Shown: positions 1-6,223, numbered from the stretch's first letter. The stretch: DNA of 8,163 nt from Lentisphaeria bacterium (GCA_020056205.1 JAGVIF010000155.1:1-8163), one strand, 5' to 3'. A program made the numbers and translations. The notes: a model not told the origin generated them from the sequence alone.

Positions 1-1
1 A

Positions 2-82
2 GGAATAATAATATTCACAAGCTGTGATGTCAGCAAAAAAAACGAGGCAGTCGAGTTCTTGGAAAAATATAAAGCGATTTAG
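2..82 (+). CDS. C-terminal end of an unidentified protein (5' end outside window)
   Basis: Only this forward frame stays open from the window edge, giving 26 codons that end in TAG at 80-82. The other two forward frames stop within the first 30 bases. The visible tail ends in FLEKYKAI, which reads like a short amphipathic helix at a protein C-terminus, with a SCD tripeptide about ten residues earlier. The fragment is too short to assign a family. It lies 45 bp upstream of aspS on the same strand, so the two genes may be co-transcribed. Confidence 0.45.
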   Translation, partial: GIIIFTSCDVSKKNEAVEFLEKYKAI

Positions 83-127
83 AAGTTCCCAGTTCATGTT
101 ATTTTTTAAGAACTTCAACGGAGTTTT

Positions 128-2101
128 ATGCACAAATACAGAAGCAATACATGCGGCGAACTGAGACAAAGCGATGTCGGAAAAATGGTCAGGCTTTCCG
201 GCTGGGTCAACAGGGTGAGAGATCACGGCGGAATAATATTCATAGATTTGCGCGACCATTACGGGGTTACGCAGATAGTCGTCAATCCTCAGATGGATTT
301 TTACAGAGAAGCGGGGCATTGGAGAGCGGAAAGCGTCATTTGTTTCACAGGTAAAGTCGTAATGCGATCGCCGGAGGCTGTCAATTCCAGGCTTTCAACC
401 GGCGAAATCGAGCTTGTTGCCGCGCAAATGGAAGTCCTTGGCGAATGCGAGTATATTCCGTTTCAAGTGGCAACTGATGAGGACACTTCCGAAAATCTAA
501 GGTTGAAATACAGGTTTCTTGATCTTCGAAGAGAAAGACTGCATAAGAATATTGTCCTCCGCTCTAAAATAATATCCGAACTTAGGCGCCTTATGATAGA
601 GGAAGGATTCCTTGAATATCAGACGCCTATATTGACAAGCAGCTCTCCTGAAGGAGCGAGGGATTATCTTGTCCCAAGCAGGCTCCATCCGGGAAAATTC
701 TACGCGCTGCCTCAGGCGCCGCAACAGTTCAAACAGCTCCTGATGGTTGCCGGCTTTGACAGATATTTTCAGATAGCGCCGTGTTTCAGGGATGAAGACG
801 CCCGCGCCGACAGATCTCCGGGCGAATTTTATCAGCTTGACATGGAGATGAGTTTCGCAACGCAGGACGATGTCTTCGCCGTCGTGGAAAGAGTCATTTC
901 CGGAACATTTAAAAAATTCGGCAAAAAAAAGATTGACGCAGCGCCGTTCATCCGCATCCCATACCGCGAAGCGATGGAAAGATTCGGGACGGACAAGCCG
1001 GATATGCGCAATCCGCTCGAAATTGTGAACATGAGCGAGGTATTCAAAAATAGCGCATTCAACGCTTTTTCGGGCGTGGTTAAGAGCGGCGGAGCGGTCA
1101 AGGCAATCACCGTGAAAAAAATATCCGACAAATCAAGAAAATTCTACGACGACATGATAGTTTTTGCGCAATCCGCCGGAGCAAAAGGCCTTGCATACAT
1201 AGTCCGCGCCGAGACAGAAGACAAGAGCCCTATACTAAAATTCCTTTCCCCTGAAGAGATAGCAAAAATAAAAACTCTGGGCAAGGTTGAGCCGAGCGAC
1301 GCGGTATTTTTCATAGCCGACAAAAATGAGAAAATTTTTGAGATTGCCTCCGCAGTGAGAACCGAATTGGCGAACAGGCTCGGCTTGATAGCTCAAGACA
1401 TTTTTAAATTCTGCTGGATAGTTGACTTCCCAATGTTTGAGGCCGACAAGGAAACAGGAAATACCGCATTTAGCCATAACCCGTTCTCTATGCCGCAGGG
1501 CGGAATGGGCTCCCTGCTAAACAAACATCCCCTTGATATCCTTGCCTATCAATATGACATCGTTTGCAATGGCGTGGAGCTTTCAAGCGGCGCAATCAGA
1601 AACCATCGCCCCGATCTAATGTACAAGGCATTTGAAATAGCCGGCTACCCAAGAGAAGACGTTGACAGAAAGTTCGGCGGAATGATTAACGCCTTTAAAC
1701 ACGGCGCTCCGCCGCACGGCGGAATAGCTCCCGGCGTTGACCGGATGGTGATGCTCATCGCCGAAGAGCCAAATATCAGGGAGGTTATAGCTTTCCCCCT
1801 CAATCAGCAGGCGCAGGACCTGATGATGAATGCTCCGTCGGACATCACACCAAAACAACTGAGAGAATTGCATATAAGCATAAACCTTCCGAAGACCAAA
1901 AAAGAAGAGGAGGCAGTAAAGGGCTTCCTCGATCGGATTGATTGGGCGGTTAAAAACGGGCGGCCAAGGGAGGAAATCATGCAGATAGTCAAGACATTGC
2001 AAGCATACCTATCACGCCAGCTCGACGGGCAAACGATCGATGATATCTACAAAAATCTTGAAAAATATGAAAAGCAGAATATTGCTTCCGCAAAATCCTA
2101 A
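128..2101 (+). CDS. aspS: Aspartyl-tRNA synthetase, bacterial type, probably non-discriminating (AspRS)
   Basis: This cytoplasmic class II synthetase activates aspartate with ATP and charges tRNA-Asp. The order is an N-terminal OB-fold anticodon-binding domain (residues about 1-110), a catalytic domain with motif 2 around FRDEDARADRSPGEF (220-234), the bacterial GAD insertion (about 290-430), the SHNPFSMPQGG segment (449-459), and motif 3 GIAPGVDR (532-539). The RSPGEFYQLD variant after motif 2 and the GAIRNHRP segment resemble alphaproteobacterial AspRS rather than the E. coli form. His33 in RDHGG and Ala84 match the positions (His31 and Gly82 in Pseudomonas aeruginosa) linked to relaxed tRNA-Asp/tRNA-Asn discrimination, where discriminating enzymes carry Leu and Lys. 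At 657 residues it is longer than the roughly 590 usual. The extra part is a Lys/Glu-rich, probably helical extension from about residue 588. The ATG is preceded by GGAG at 120-123. The family is certain; the dual specificity is inferred. Confidence 0.97.
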   Translation: MHKYRSNTCGELRQSDVGKMVRLSGWVNRVRDHGGIIFIDLRDHYGVTQIVVNPQMDFYREAGHWRAESVICFTGKVVMRSPEAVNSRLSTGEIELVAAQMEVLGECEYIPFQVATDEDTSENLRLKYRFLDLRRERLHKNIVLRSKIISELRRLMIEEGFLEYQTPILTSSSPEGARDYLVPSRLHPGKFYALPQAPQQFKQLLMVAGFDRYFQIAPCFRDEDARADRSPGEFYQLDMEMSFATQDDVFAVVERVISGTFKKFGKKKIDAAPFIRIPYREAMERFGTDKPDMRNPLEIVNMSEVFKNSAFNAFSGVVKSGGAVKAITVKKISDKSRKFYDDMIVFAQSAGAKGLAYIVRAETEDKSPILKFLSPEEIAKIKTLGKVEPSDAVFFIADKNEKIFEIASAVRTELANRLGLIAQDIFKFCWIVDFPMFEADKETGNTAFSHNPFSMPQGGMGSLLNKHPLDILAYQYDIVCNGVELSSGAIRNHRPDLMYKAFEIAGYPREDVDRKFGGMINAFKHGAPPHGGIAPGVDRMVMLIAEEPNIREVIAFPLNQQAQDLMMNAPSDITPKQLRELHISINLPKTKKEEEAVKGFLDRIDWAVKNGRPREEIMQIVKTLQAYLSRQLDGQTIDDIYKNLEKYEKQNIASAKS

Positions 2102-2109
2102 GCTATAAT
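2082..2109 (+). promoter_or_regulatory. Sigma70-like promoter for the small-protein/HEPN gene pair
   Basis: A perfect TATAAT lies at 2104-2109, three bases after the aspS stop. It is preceded by TTGCTT at 2082-2087 with a 16-bp spacer. The -35 matches the consensus only at TTG, but the -10 is exact. Transcription would begin near 2116, leaving a leader of about 28 nt with a GAGGAG ribosome binding site at 2130-2135. The -35 lies inside the 3' end of aspS, so the downstream pair could be expressed independently of aspS. Confidence 0.5.
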
Positions 2110-2143
2110 AGCGGTTTGTCAACCAATAAGAGGAGACGACAAA

Positions 2144-2443
2144 ATGATCACGAAGACGATCAAGGGGCAGGCGAAAAAACTCGCGCGTGCCAACAAACAG
2201 ACGGAACCGGCCATCAAAAAGGTATACTGGTTTAAAAGTGACAAGGAGATTCGCCTCGTAGAATTGGAGGATATGGTGGTTTCTGCGCTGAGTGGGCGCG
2301 TTGAGCCTTTCTACTTCGGCCCTTCACCGCAAGACGGTCTCACTTTTCCCGTCGGAATAGCGATCATCCGGACGAAGGAGTTTGGAAAACTCAAGTTGCC
2401 GCGCGGCTGGGGATCGTGGGGTGATGCGGTGAGGGTGGTATAA
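2144..2443 (+). CDS. Small unidentified protein paired with a HEPN-like protein
   Basis: A 99-residue protein with no signal peptide or membrane segment, so probably cytoplasmic. The first 30 residues are Lys-rich and basic. The middle has a short acidic stretch (RLVELEDMV, about 37-45), and the C-terminal half has FYFGPSP, a run of hydrophobic residues (GIAIIR) and an aromatic end (PRGWGSWGDA). From memory, small proteins with this FYFGPSP...GW pattern occur directly upstream of HEPN-like genes, but I cannot name a family. GAGGAG at 2130-2135 is 8 bases from the ATG. The stop is separated from the next ATG by only 4 bases, so the two genes are very likely co-translated. It could be the antidote, regulator or specificity partner of the HEPN protein; that role is inferred only from the pairing. 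Arginine is encoded mostly by CGN codons, whereas the nearby ribosomal genes mainly use AGA. Confidence 0.75.
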   Translation: MITKTIKGQAKKLARANKQTEPAIKKVYWFKSDKEIRLVELEDMVVSALSGRVEPFYFGPSPQDGLTFPVGIAIIRTKEFGKLKLPRGWGSWGDAVRVV

Positions 2444-2447
2444 CCCA

Positions 2448-2948
2448 ATGACTTGGCAAAATGGCTACCTCCGACAGGCTGAGAGCGACTACAGTATCTA
2501 CTCAGATCTCAACAAACCAAAAGTTCCGCTGTGCCATCGGCTTCACTACCTCCAGATGGCGAGCGAAAAGCTGGCCAAATCCTTCCTCTGCAAGGGGAGA
2601 CGCACGCCTTACGAAAGGACACATTACGCATTCGTGCGCTTCCTTAAAAGCACAACGAGATCTCCCAACATTCGGCGTAAACTTGGCTACGGCGGCAAAA
2701 ACTGTCCGGCGTACGATACTTACATCAAGAGCCTTCTGAATGTCGCCAAGCAAATCGAGGATCTCGCGCCTGTGGGCGGAAACTATGACAAGTTGAATCC
2801 GGAATATCCCTAGAAGGACAGCTCCGGGAAAATCCAAGTTCCATGCGACTACGAGTTCCCTGAGTTTAAGAAGCCCGACCTTGTGGACGACCTTGTGAAA
2901 ATACAGGGTTTGATGACTTCGCTTTTCAGGATTGCGGGAAAGATTTAG
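2448..2948 (+). pseudogene. HEPN-like protein gene interrupted by an in-frame TAG at codon 122
   Basis: The uninterrupted part runs 121 codons to TAG at 2811-2813. The same frame then continues with protein-like sequence (KDSSGKIQVP, then EFPEFKKPDL) for 44 codons to a second TAG at 2946-2948, giving 166 codon positions. The N-terminal half has the alpha-helical HEPN look: residues 29-47 contain CHRLHYLQMASEKLAK, and THYAFVRFL starts at 58. His59 with Arg52 or Arg57 could form an RNase-type Arg...His motif, but this is uncertain. HEPN proteins are often RNases in toxin-antitoxin or defence systems. The stop falls after EYP, where I recall related proteins having Trp, so a TGG to TAG change is the simplest reading. 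The ATG follows the upstream stop by 4 bases, with GAGGGTGG at 2431-2438 as ribosome binding site. Alternatives are a real 121-residue product, readthrough or suppression of UAG, or a sequence error. Confidence 0.65.
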
Positions 2949-2958
2949 TATAACCGGA

Positions 2959-2988
2959 AGCATAAAAAATGCTACACCAAACTGGTGT
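2959..2988. repeat. Two adjacent small inverted repeats downstream of the HEPN gene
   Basis: AGCAT/ATGCT with a five-A loop (2959-2973) is followed without a gap by ACACCA/TGGTGT with a 3-base loop (2974-2988). Both stems are perfect. No T-run follows, so these are not a standard intrinsic terminator. They sit between the HEPN stop and the zinc-ribbon ORF and could be an operator, an RNA processing element, or a remnant at the edge of an inserted cassette. Confidence 0.4.
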
Positions 2989-3010
2989 CGGCCGGTCGGC
3001 GAGCTAATCA

Positions 3011-3343
3011 ATGGGCTACTTTGATTACGGTAGGCAAGATACTTTAACTGAACTCTTACTTGTTCTGGCGCTTATGAAACAAAATACGGCAAAAACATCA
3101 TATATATTCAAAAATCTGCCGGGATCTCTCCGGAAGGTTTTGATCTGCCCCGAATGCGGAGAGATGCTCTTGCAGGAAGACATTGAACATTACGGCTCCT
3201 GTCCGTATTGCGGAAACAGCTTCGCTATTACAAACGATCTTGAAGAATTCCTCCTAAATCCATTCGTTGACCAATGGAGTTTCATGCATAATCCGGTTCT
3301 GCCTGACAGCATAACCAGAAATGCAGGGGAAAGGCTTCTCTAA
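3011..3343 (+). CDS. Unidentified zinc-ribbon protein
   Basis: A 110-residue protein of unknown family. Two CPxCG knuckles, at Cys46-x2-Cys49 and Cys64-x2-Cys67, form a classic four-cysteine zinc ribbon, usually a nucleic-acid or protein-binding module. The segment before it is rich in Leu and Thr/Lys, and the tail after it is mostly acidic and aromatic. No signal peptide is convincing, although residues 15-21 (LLLVLAL) are briefly hydrophobic. The start is uncertain. An in-frame stop at 3005-3007 rules out any earlier start, there is no clear Shine-Dalgarno before 3011, and Met22 (3074) is an alternative. It ends 30 bp before the -35 box of the ribosomal operon promoter. Its position between the HEPN pair and rpmJ gives no firm functional clue. 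Confidence 0.6.
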   Translation: MGYFDYGRQDTLTELLLVLALMKQNTAKTSYIFKNLPGSLRKVLICPECGEMLLQEDIEHYGSCPYCGNSFAITNDLEEFLLNPFVDQWSFMHNPVLPDSITRNAGERLL

Positions 3344-3373
3344 TTTATTTTCATTTTTTTTTAAATCACCTTG

Positions 3374-3401
3374 TTGACAAAGGCGCATCCCAATGTAGAC
3401 T
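3374..3401 (+). promoter_or_regulatory. Sigma70-type promoter of the rpmJ-rpsM-rpsK-rpoA-rplQ operon
   Basis: A perfect TTGACA at 3374-3379 is separated by 16 bp from TAGACT at 3396-3401, which matches TATAAT at four of six positions. The sequence upstream is AT-rich with a run of T at 3353-3362, which could act as an UP-like element. Transcription would start near 3408, giving a leader of about 46 nt before rpmJ. This would let the operon be transcribed independently of aspS and the accessory genes. Confidence 0.65.
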
Positions 3402-3453
3402 ACTCAACTCTATTTTTATTTCATCAATAAATACGGAAAGCGGAGAAAAACTA

Positions 3454-3570
3454 ATGAAGGTCAAAGCATCGGTGAAGAAAAGATGCGAATTCTGCCAAGT
3501 GGTTAAAAGAAAAGGAGTAGTAAGAATTCAATGCTCCAGAAACGTCAGACACAAGCAGAGGCAGGGATAA
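3454..3570 (+). CDS. rpmJ: 50S ribosomal protein L36
   Basis: A 38-residue protein, exactly the usual L36 length, beginning MKVKASVKK and ending RHKQRQG. It keeps the zinc-binding set of the C+ form: Cys11, Cys14, Cys27 and His33. L36 binds 23S rRNA in the large subunit and is rich in Lys and Arg. A ribosome binding site, CGGAG at 3441-3445, lies 8 bases before the ATG. It is the first gene of the operon; in many bacteria it also lies directly upstream of rpsM. A C+ L36 suggests zinc-dependent ribosomes, though a zinc-free paralogue could exist elsewhere. Confidence 0.95.
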   Translation: MKVKASVKKRCEFCQVVKRKGVVRIQCSRNVRHKQRQG

Positions 3571-3606
3571 ATTGCGAAAAAAATATATACACAAGAGGAA
3601 TAAATT

Positions 3607-4104
3607 ATGCCGCGAATTTTAGGAGTTGACATTCCGGGAAAAAAAAGAATCGAAATAGCATTGCGCTATATTTACGGAATCGGCCCGACAAGAGCCATGG
3701 ACATCGTCAAAAAAGTGAAAATTGAACCTGGAACAAAGGCCGATAAACTAAGCGACGAACATGTCGCTAAAATCACATCAATCCTCCAGTCTGATTATGC
3801 GGTCGAAGGTGATCTAAGAAGAATGGTCGCGCAAGACATCAGAAGACTTGTGGCCATCGGCAGTTACAGAGGCACAAGACACCGCAGAGGCCTGCCGGTG
3901 CGCGGACAAAGAACAAAAACCAACGCAAGAACAAGAAAAGGCAAGAGACAAACTGTCGGAGCCATCAGAAATAAGATGGAGCGCAAGGTTACCGGAGCCG
4001 AAACAAAAAGTGGTAAAGCCGCTCCTGTCGCCGCCGCCGCAACCGCCGCTCCGGCCAAAGCAGGCGCCACTCCGGCCAAAGCCGCTCCCGCCCCTAAAAA
4101 ATAA
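3607..4104 (+). CDS. rpsM: 30S ribosomal protein S13 with an Ala/Pro/Lys-rich C-terminal tail
   Basis: S13 sits in the head of the small subunit and contacts 16S rRNA, the P-site tRNA and the intersubunit bridges to the large subunit. The N-terminus [14 protein letters not shown], the YGIGPTRA helix-two-turn-helix segment (residues 23-30), [19 protein letters not shown] (85-103) and NARTRKG (106-112) are diagnostic. The protein is 165 residues against about 118-125 normally. The excess is a low-complexity tail from about residue 125 made of Ala, Pro and Lys, ending APAPKK. Part of the tail comes from a 13-bp direct repeat with a 21-bp period (4049-4061 and 4070-4082), encoding two seven-residue units around PAKA. 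An AGAGGA ribosome binding site precedes the ATG. It lies 36 bp downstream of rpmJ. Confidence 0.97.
   Translation: MPRILGVDIPGKKRIEIALRYIYGIGPTRAMDIVKKVKIEPGTKADKLSDEHVAKITSILQSDYAVEGDLRRMVAQDIRRLVAIGSYRGTRHRRGLPVRGQRTKTNARTRKGKRQTVGAIRNKMERKVTGAETKSGKAAPVAAAATAAPAKAGATPAKAAPAPKK
4049..4082 (+). repeat. 13-bp direct repeat within the rpsM tail (21-bp period)
   Basis: CTCCGGCCAAAGC occurs at 4049-4061 and again exactly at 4070-4082. The 21-bp period is seven codons, so the repeat keeps the frame and codes for the alternating Pro-Ala-Lys-Ala part of the S13 tail. This points to growth of the tail by in-frame duplication. Confidence 0.8.
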
Positions 4105-4143
4105 AAAGTTGAACTAACAAACTCAAAATATTGGTGGTAAAAC

Positions 4144-4674
4144 ATGCCCGACGAAGAAAAAAGCCAGAAAAAGAAAAATACTGAAAAAAAAGGCGACAAG
4201 ACGGAAAGCGTTGAACAAAAGCCGCAAACCATCGCCCAACAAGACGCGGCGGGAGATGTAGTCGGCGCGCCGCCGCCCGATGCGTCCGCATCAGGGGCCG
4301 CAAAAAAGAAGGTAAAAGGCGGAAAACATATTCCATCCGGAATAGCATATGTGCAAGCCACATTCAATAACACGAAGGTTACATTTACAGACCTTCACGG
4401 AAATACAATATGCTGGGGAACCGCCGGAAAAGCCGGTTTCAAAGGCTCCAAGAAAAGCACAGCATACGTAGCCCAGCTCGTGGCAACCGAAGCGGCAAAA
4501 AAAGCGATGTCATTCGGAATGAAAGAATGCGAAGTTCGCATAAACGGCCCAGGCGCGGGGCGCGAGTCGGCGGTCAGAGGAATATCGGCGGCCGGTATTG
4601 ATATAAACGCGCTTCAGGATATAACCCCTGTCCCGCACAACGGATGCAGACCTCCTAAAAGACGAAGAGTCTGA
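4144..4674 (+). CDS. rpsK: 30S ribosomal protein S11 with an N-terminal charged extension
   Basis: S11 lies in the platform of the small subunit near the mRNA exit region. The conserved fold starts near residue 63 ([15 protein letters not shown]) and includes [12 protein letters not shown] (134-145) and the hallmark C-terminus [13 protein letters not shown]. The Asn of PHNGC is the residue known to form isoaspartate in E. coli S11. Length is 176 residues against about 129. The extra 50 or so are at the N-terminus: a Lys/Glu/Gln-rich stretch (1-30), then Ala/Gly/Pro/Asp (31-52), both likely disordered. The ATG at 4144 is the natural start because the extension is in frame and a GGTGG-like ribosome binding site lies at 4133-4137. 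A later start would lack a suitable methionine near the fold. It lies 39 bp after rpsM. No rpsD follows, unlike in E. coli. Confidence 0.96.
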   Translation: MPDEEKSQKKKNTEKKGDKTESVEQKPQTIAQQDAAGDVVGAPPPDASASGAAKKKVKGGKHIPSGIAYVQATFNNTKVTFTDLHGNTICWGTAGKAGFKGSKKSTAYVAQLVATEAAKKAMSFGMKECEVRINGPGAGRESAVRGISAAGIDINALQDITPVPHNGCRPPKRRRV

Positions 4675-4720
4675 TCAATTTGTCAATAACAAAATTAATA
4701 TAACAACAATAAAATAAATA

Positions 4721-4740
4721 AGATTCGGAATCTATTTCCG
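4721..4740 (+). promoter_or_regulatory. Overlapping alternative hairpins in the rpoA leader
   Basis: The 80-bp AT-rich gap between rpsK and rpoA contains two perfect five-pair stems that share bases and cannot form together: AGATT/AATCT (4721-4733, loop CGG) and CGGAA/TTCCG (4726-4740, loop TCTAT). The second ends on the first G of the GGGAGG ribosome binding site at 4740-4745. This layout could modulate rpoA translation, but the stems are short and AU-rich and the arrangement could be chance. Confidence 0.3.
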
Positions 4741-4754
4741 GGAGGCCAAGTTAA

Positions 4755-5783
4755 ATGCCAAACACCAATTCCTTCCCAATGCCGCGAACAATCGAGCTCG
4801 ACGAGAAGACTGCCGCCAATGAGTACGGAAAGTTCTCAGTGTCCCCTCTTCAAAGCGGATTCGGACATACGCTCGGTAACGCCTTCAGAAGAATTCTCCT
4901 GTCCTCTCTTGACGGCGCGGCAATCTCAGCGGTTCGCTTTGACGACGCGAACCATGAGTTCATGTCAATGCCAAATGTGGTTGAAGATGTTATTGAAATA
5001 GTCTTAAATCTGAAAAAAGTTCTCATCAACGTTCACTCCGATGAGGAAAAGAAAACCCTTGAAATAAGAAAAGACACAAGCGGGCCGGTAACAGCCGCGA
5101 ATATAGTAACCGACGGAACGGTAGAAATACTTAACCCCGATCAACTTATATGCACACTCGACAAGGACACCAGATTCAGAGCCGAAATCGAGATAAGCAA
5201 AGGCAGGGGATATGTCTCGGCGGAGGCGAATAAAAAGGAAGACCAGCCTATCGGAACGATTCCGGTTGACTCTCTTTTCAGCCCTGTCGGCAGAGTGCGT
5301 TACAACGTCGGAATAGCCAGAGTCGGAGAAGCCACCGAGATGGACAATCTGATCCTCGAAATATGGACGGACGGCAGGGTCTCCCCAAAAGACGCCCTCC
5401 AAAAAGCGGCACAGATTCTCTCTGAACATCTAAAACCTTTCCTTGGCGAAACGATAGGCGAAGATGACGCCATATCCGAATTGTCTGAGGATGACCAGAA
5501 ACTGTTTAAAATCCTCTCGGTAAAGGTTGAGGACGTTGACTTTTCCGTCCGCTCACAGAACTGCCTCAAAAATGCACAGATAAGGATTATCGGAGAGTTG
5601 TGCTCAAAAACTGAAGCCAAAATGCTCAAATTCAGGAACTTCGGACGCAAGTCCCTTGACGAGATCAAACTCAAACTCCAGGCCATTCATTTATCGCTCG
5701 GAATGGCTTTCAGCGACAAACTGCTCGCCGCATTAGAGGAAGAGGCGCAAAAAGTGAAGGAACTCGCTCCGGAGGAAGACTGA
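4755..5783 (+). CDS. rpoA: DNA-directed RNA polymerase subunit alpha
   Basis: Alpha dimerises to start assembly of the core polymerase, and its C-terminal domain touches UP elements and activators. Residues about 13-235 are the N-terminal dimerisation domain, with GFGHTLGNAFRRILLSS at 35-51. An acidic linker (GEDDAISELSEDDQ, 235-248) leads to the C-terminal domain (about 255-320). The DNA-contacting residues of E. coli alpha are all present: Arg266, Asn269, Cys270, Lys272, Gly297, Lys299, Ser300 and Glu303 correspond to Arg265, Asn268, Cys269, Lys271, Gly296, Lys298, Ser299 and Glu302. At 342 residues it is slightly longer than usual, with a coiled, Glu/Lys-rich tail of about 20 residues after the CTD. 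A strong GGGAGG lies 9 bases before the ATG. The stop overlaps the rplQ start by one base. Confidence 0.98.
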   Translation: MPNTNSFPMPRTIELDEKTAANEYGKFSVSPLQSGFGHTLGNAFRRILLSSLDGAAISAVRFDDANHEFMSMPNVVEDVIEIVLNLKKVLINVHSDEEKKTLEIRKDTSGPVTAANIVTDGTVEILNPDQLICTLDKDTRFRAEIEISKGRGYVSAEANKKEDQPIGTIPVDSLFSPVGRVRYNVGIARVGEATEMDNLILEIWTDGRVSPKDALQKAAQILSEHLKPFLGETIGEDDAISELSEDDQKLFKILSVKVEDVDFSVRSQNCLKNAQIRIIGELCSKTEAKMLKFRNFGRKSLDEIKLKLQAIHLSLGMAFSDKLLAALEEEAQKVKELAPEED

Positions 5784-6223
5784 TGCGCCATCGCAAAAAC
5801 ACATCTAAACTCGGAAGAACAGGCGCGCATAAACGGGCGCTCCTCTCAAACCAAGTCGCTTCGCTTATCTTAGTCGGACAAATTAAAACCACCGTCCAAA
5901 AAGCAAAAGAAACACGCAGATTGGCGGAAAAAATGGTAACATTAGCAAAGAAAGGCGATTTGCATCACAGGCGTCTCGCTGTGTCCAAAATTAAAAACAA
6001 TGACGCGGTAAAAATCCTTTTCGGAGACATAGCCCCAAAGCTGGCCGAGAGAAAGGGCGGCTATACAAGAATTCTCAAACTCGGAAAGAGAATCGGAGAC
6101 AATGCTGAACTGGCAATTCTAAAATGGGTTGACGAAGTCGCGCCTCCCGTCGAAAAAACGCCAAAGAAAAAGACGGAAAAAAAGCCTGCCGAAAAAGAAA
6201 CCAAATCCGCGGAAAGCAAATAA
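5783..6223 (+). CDS. rplQ: 50S ribosomal protein L17 with a Lys/Glu-rich C-terminal tail
   Basis: L17 lies near the peptide exit tunnel of the large subunit. The N-terminus MRHRKNTSKLGRTGAHKRAL is nearly invariant in the family, and KGGYTRILKLGKRIGDNAE (91-109) is the second signature. The conserved fold ends near residue 118. The remaining 28 residues are a Lys/Glu/Pro tail (PKKKTEKKPAEKETK) that goes beyond the usual length of about 120-127. The ATG shares its A with the rpoA TGA stop (TGATG at 5781-5785), and GGAGG at 5771-5775 inside rpoA is 7 bases away, so translation is probably coupled. It is the last protein gene of the operon. A weak hairpin at 6227-6245 follows but lacks a T-run. 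Confidence 0.97.
   Translation: MRHRKNTSKLGRTGAHKRALLSNQVASLILVGQIKTTVQKAKETRRLAEKMVTLAKKGDLHHRRLAVSKIKNNDAVKILFGDIAPKLAERKGGYTRILKLGKRIGDNAELAILKWVDEVAPPVEKTPKKKTEKKPAEKETKSAESK

Noticed and set aside
68..73. TATAAA as the -10 box of an aspS promoter
   Set aside because: No acceptable -35 box is found 15-19 bp upstream, and the region is the coding tail of the preceding gene.
82..116. Inverted repeat GAAGTTC/GAACTTC upstream of aspS as terminator or T-box-like leader
   Set aside because: It is only seven pairs around a 21-base AT-rich loop, with no T-run after the stem and no conserved leader motifs. It is compatible with chance.
2502..3011. 169-codon open frame on the minus strand covering the HEPN-like gene
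   Set aside because: It is antisense to a frame with clear HEPN-like character, shows no recognisable motifs and has no ribosome binding site context. Its length reflects low stop frequency opposite the coding strand.
3864..4373. 169-codon minus-strand frame across rpsM and rpsK
   Set aside because: It lies opposite two unmistakable ribosomal protein genes and is made of low-complexity Ala/Phe/Leu sequence mirroring the GC-rich tail of rpsM and the A-rich rpsK start.
4680..4704. Internal promoter upstream of rpoA (TTGTCA and TATAAC)
   Set aside because: The spacer would be only 13 bp, too short for sigma70 recognition, and AT-rich spacers yield such boxes by chance.
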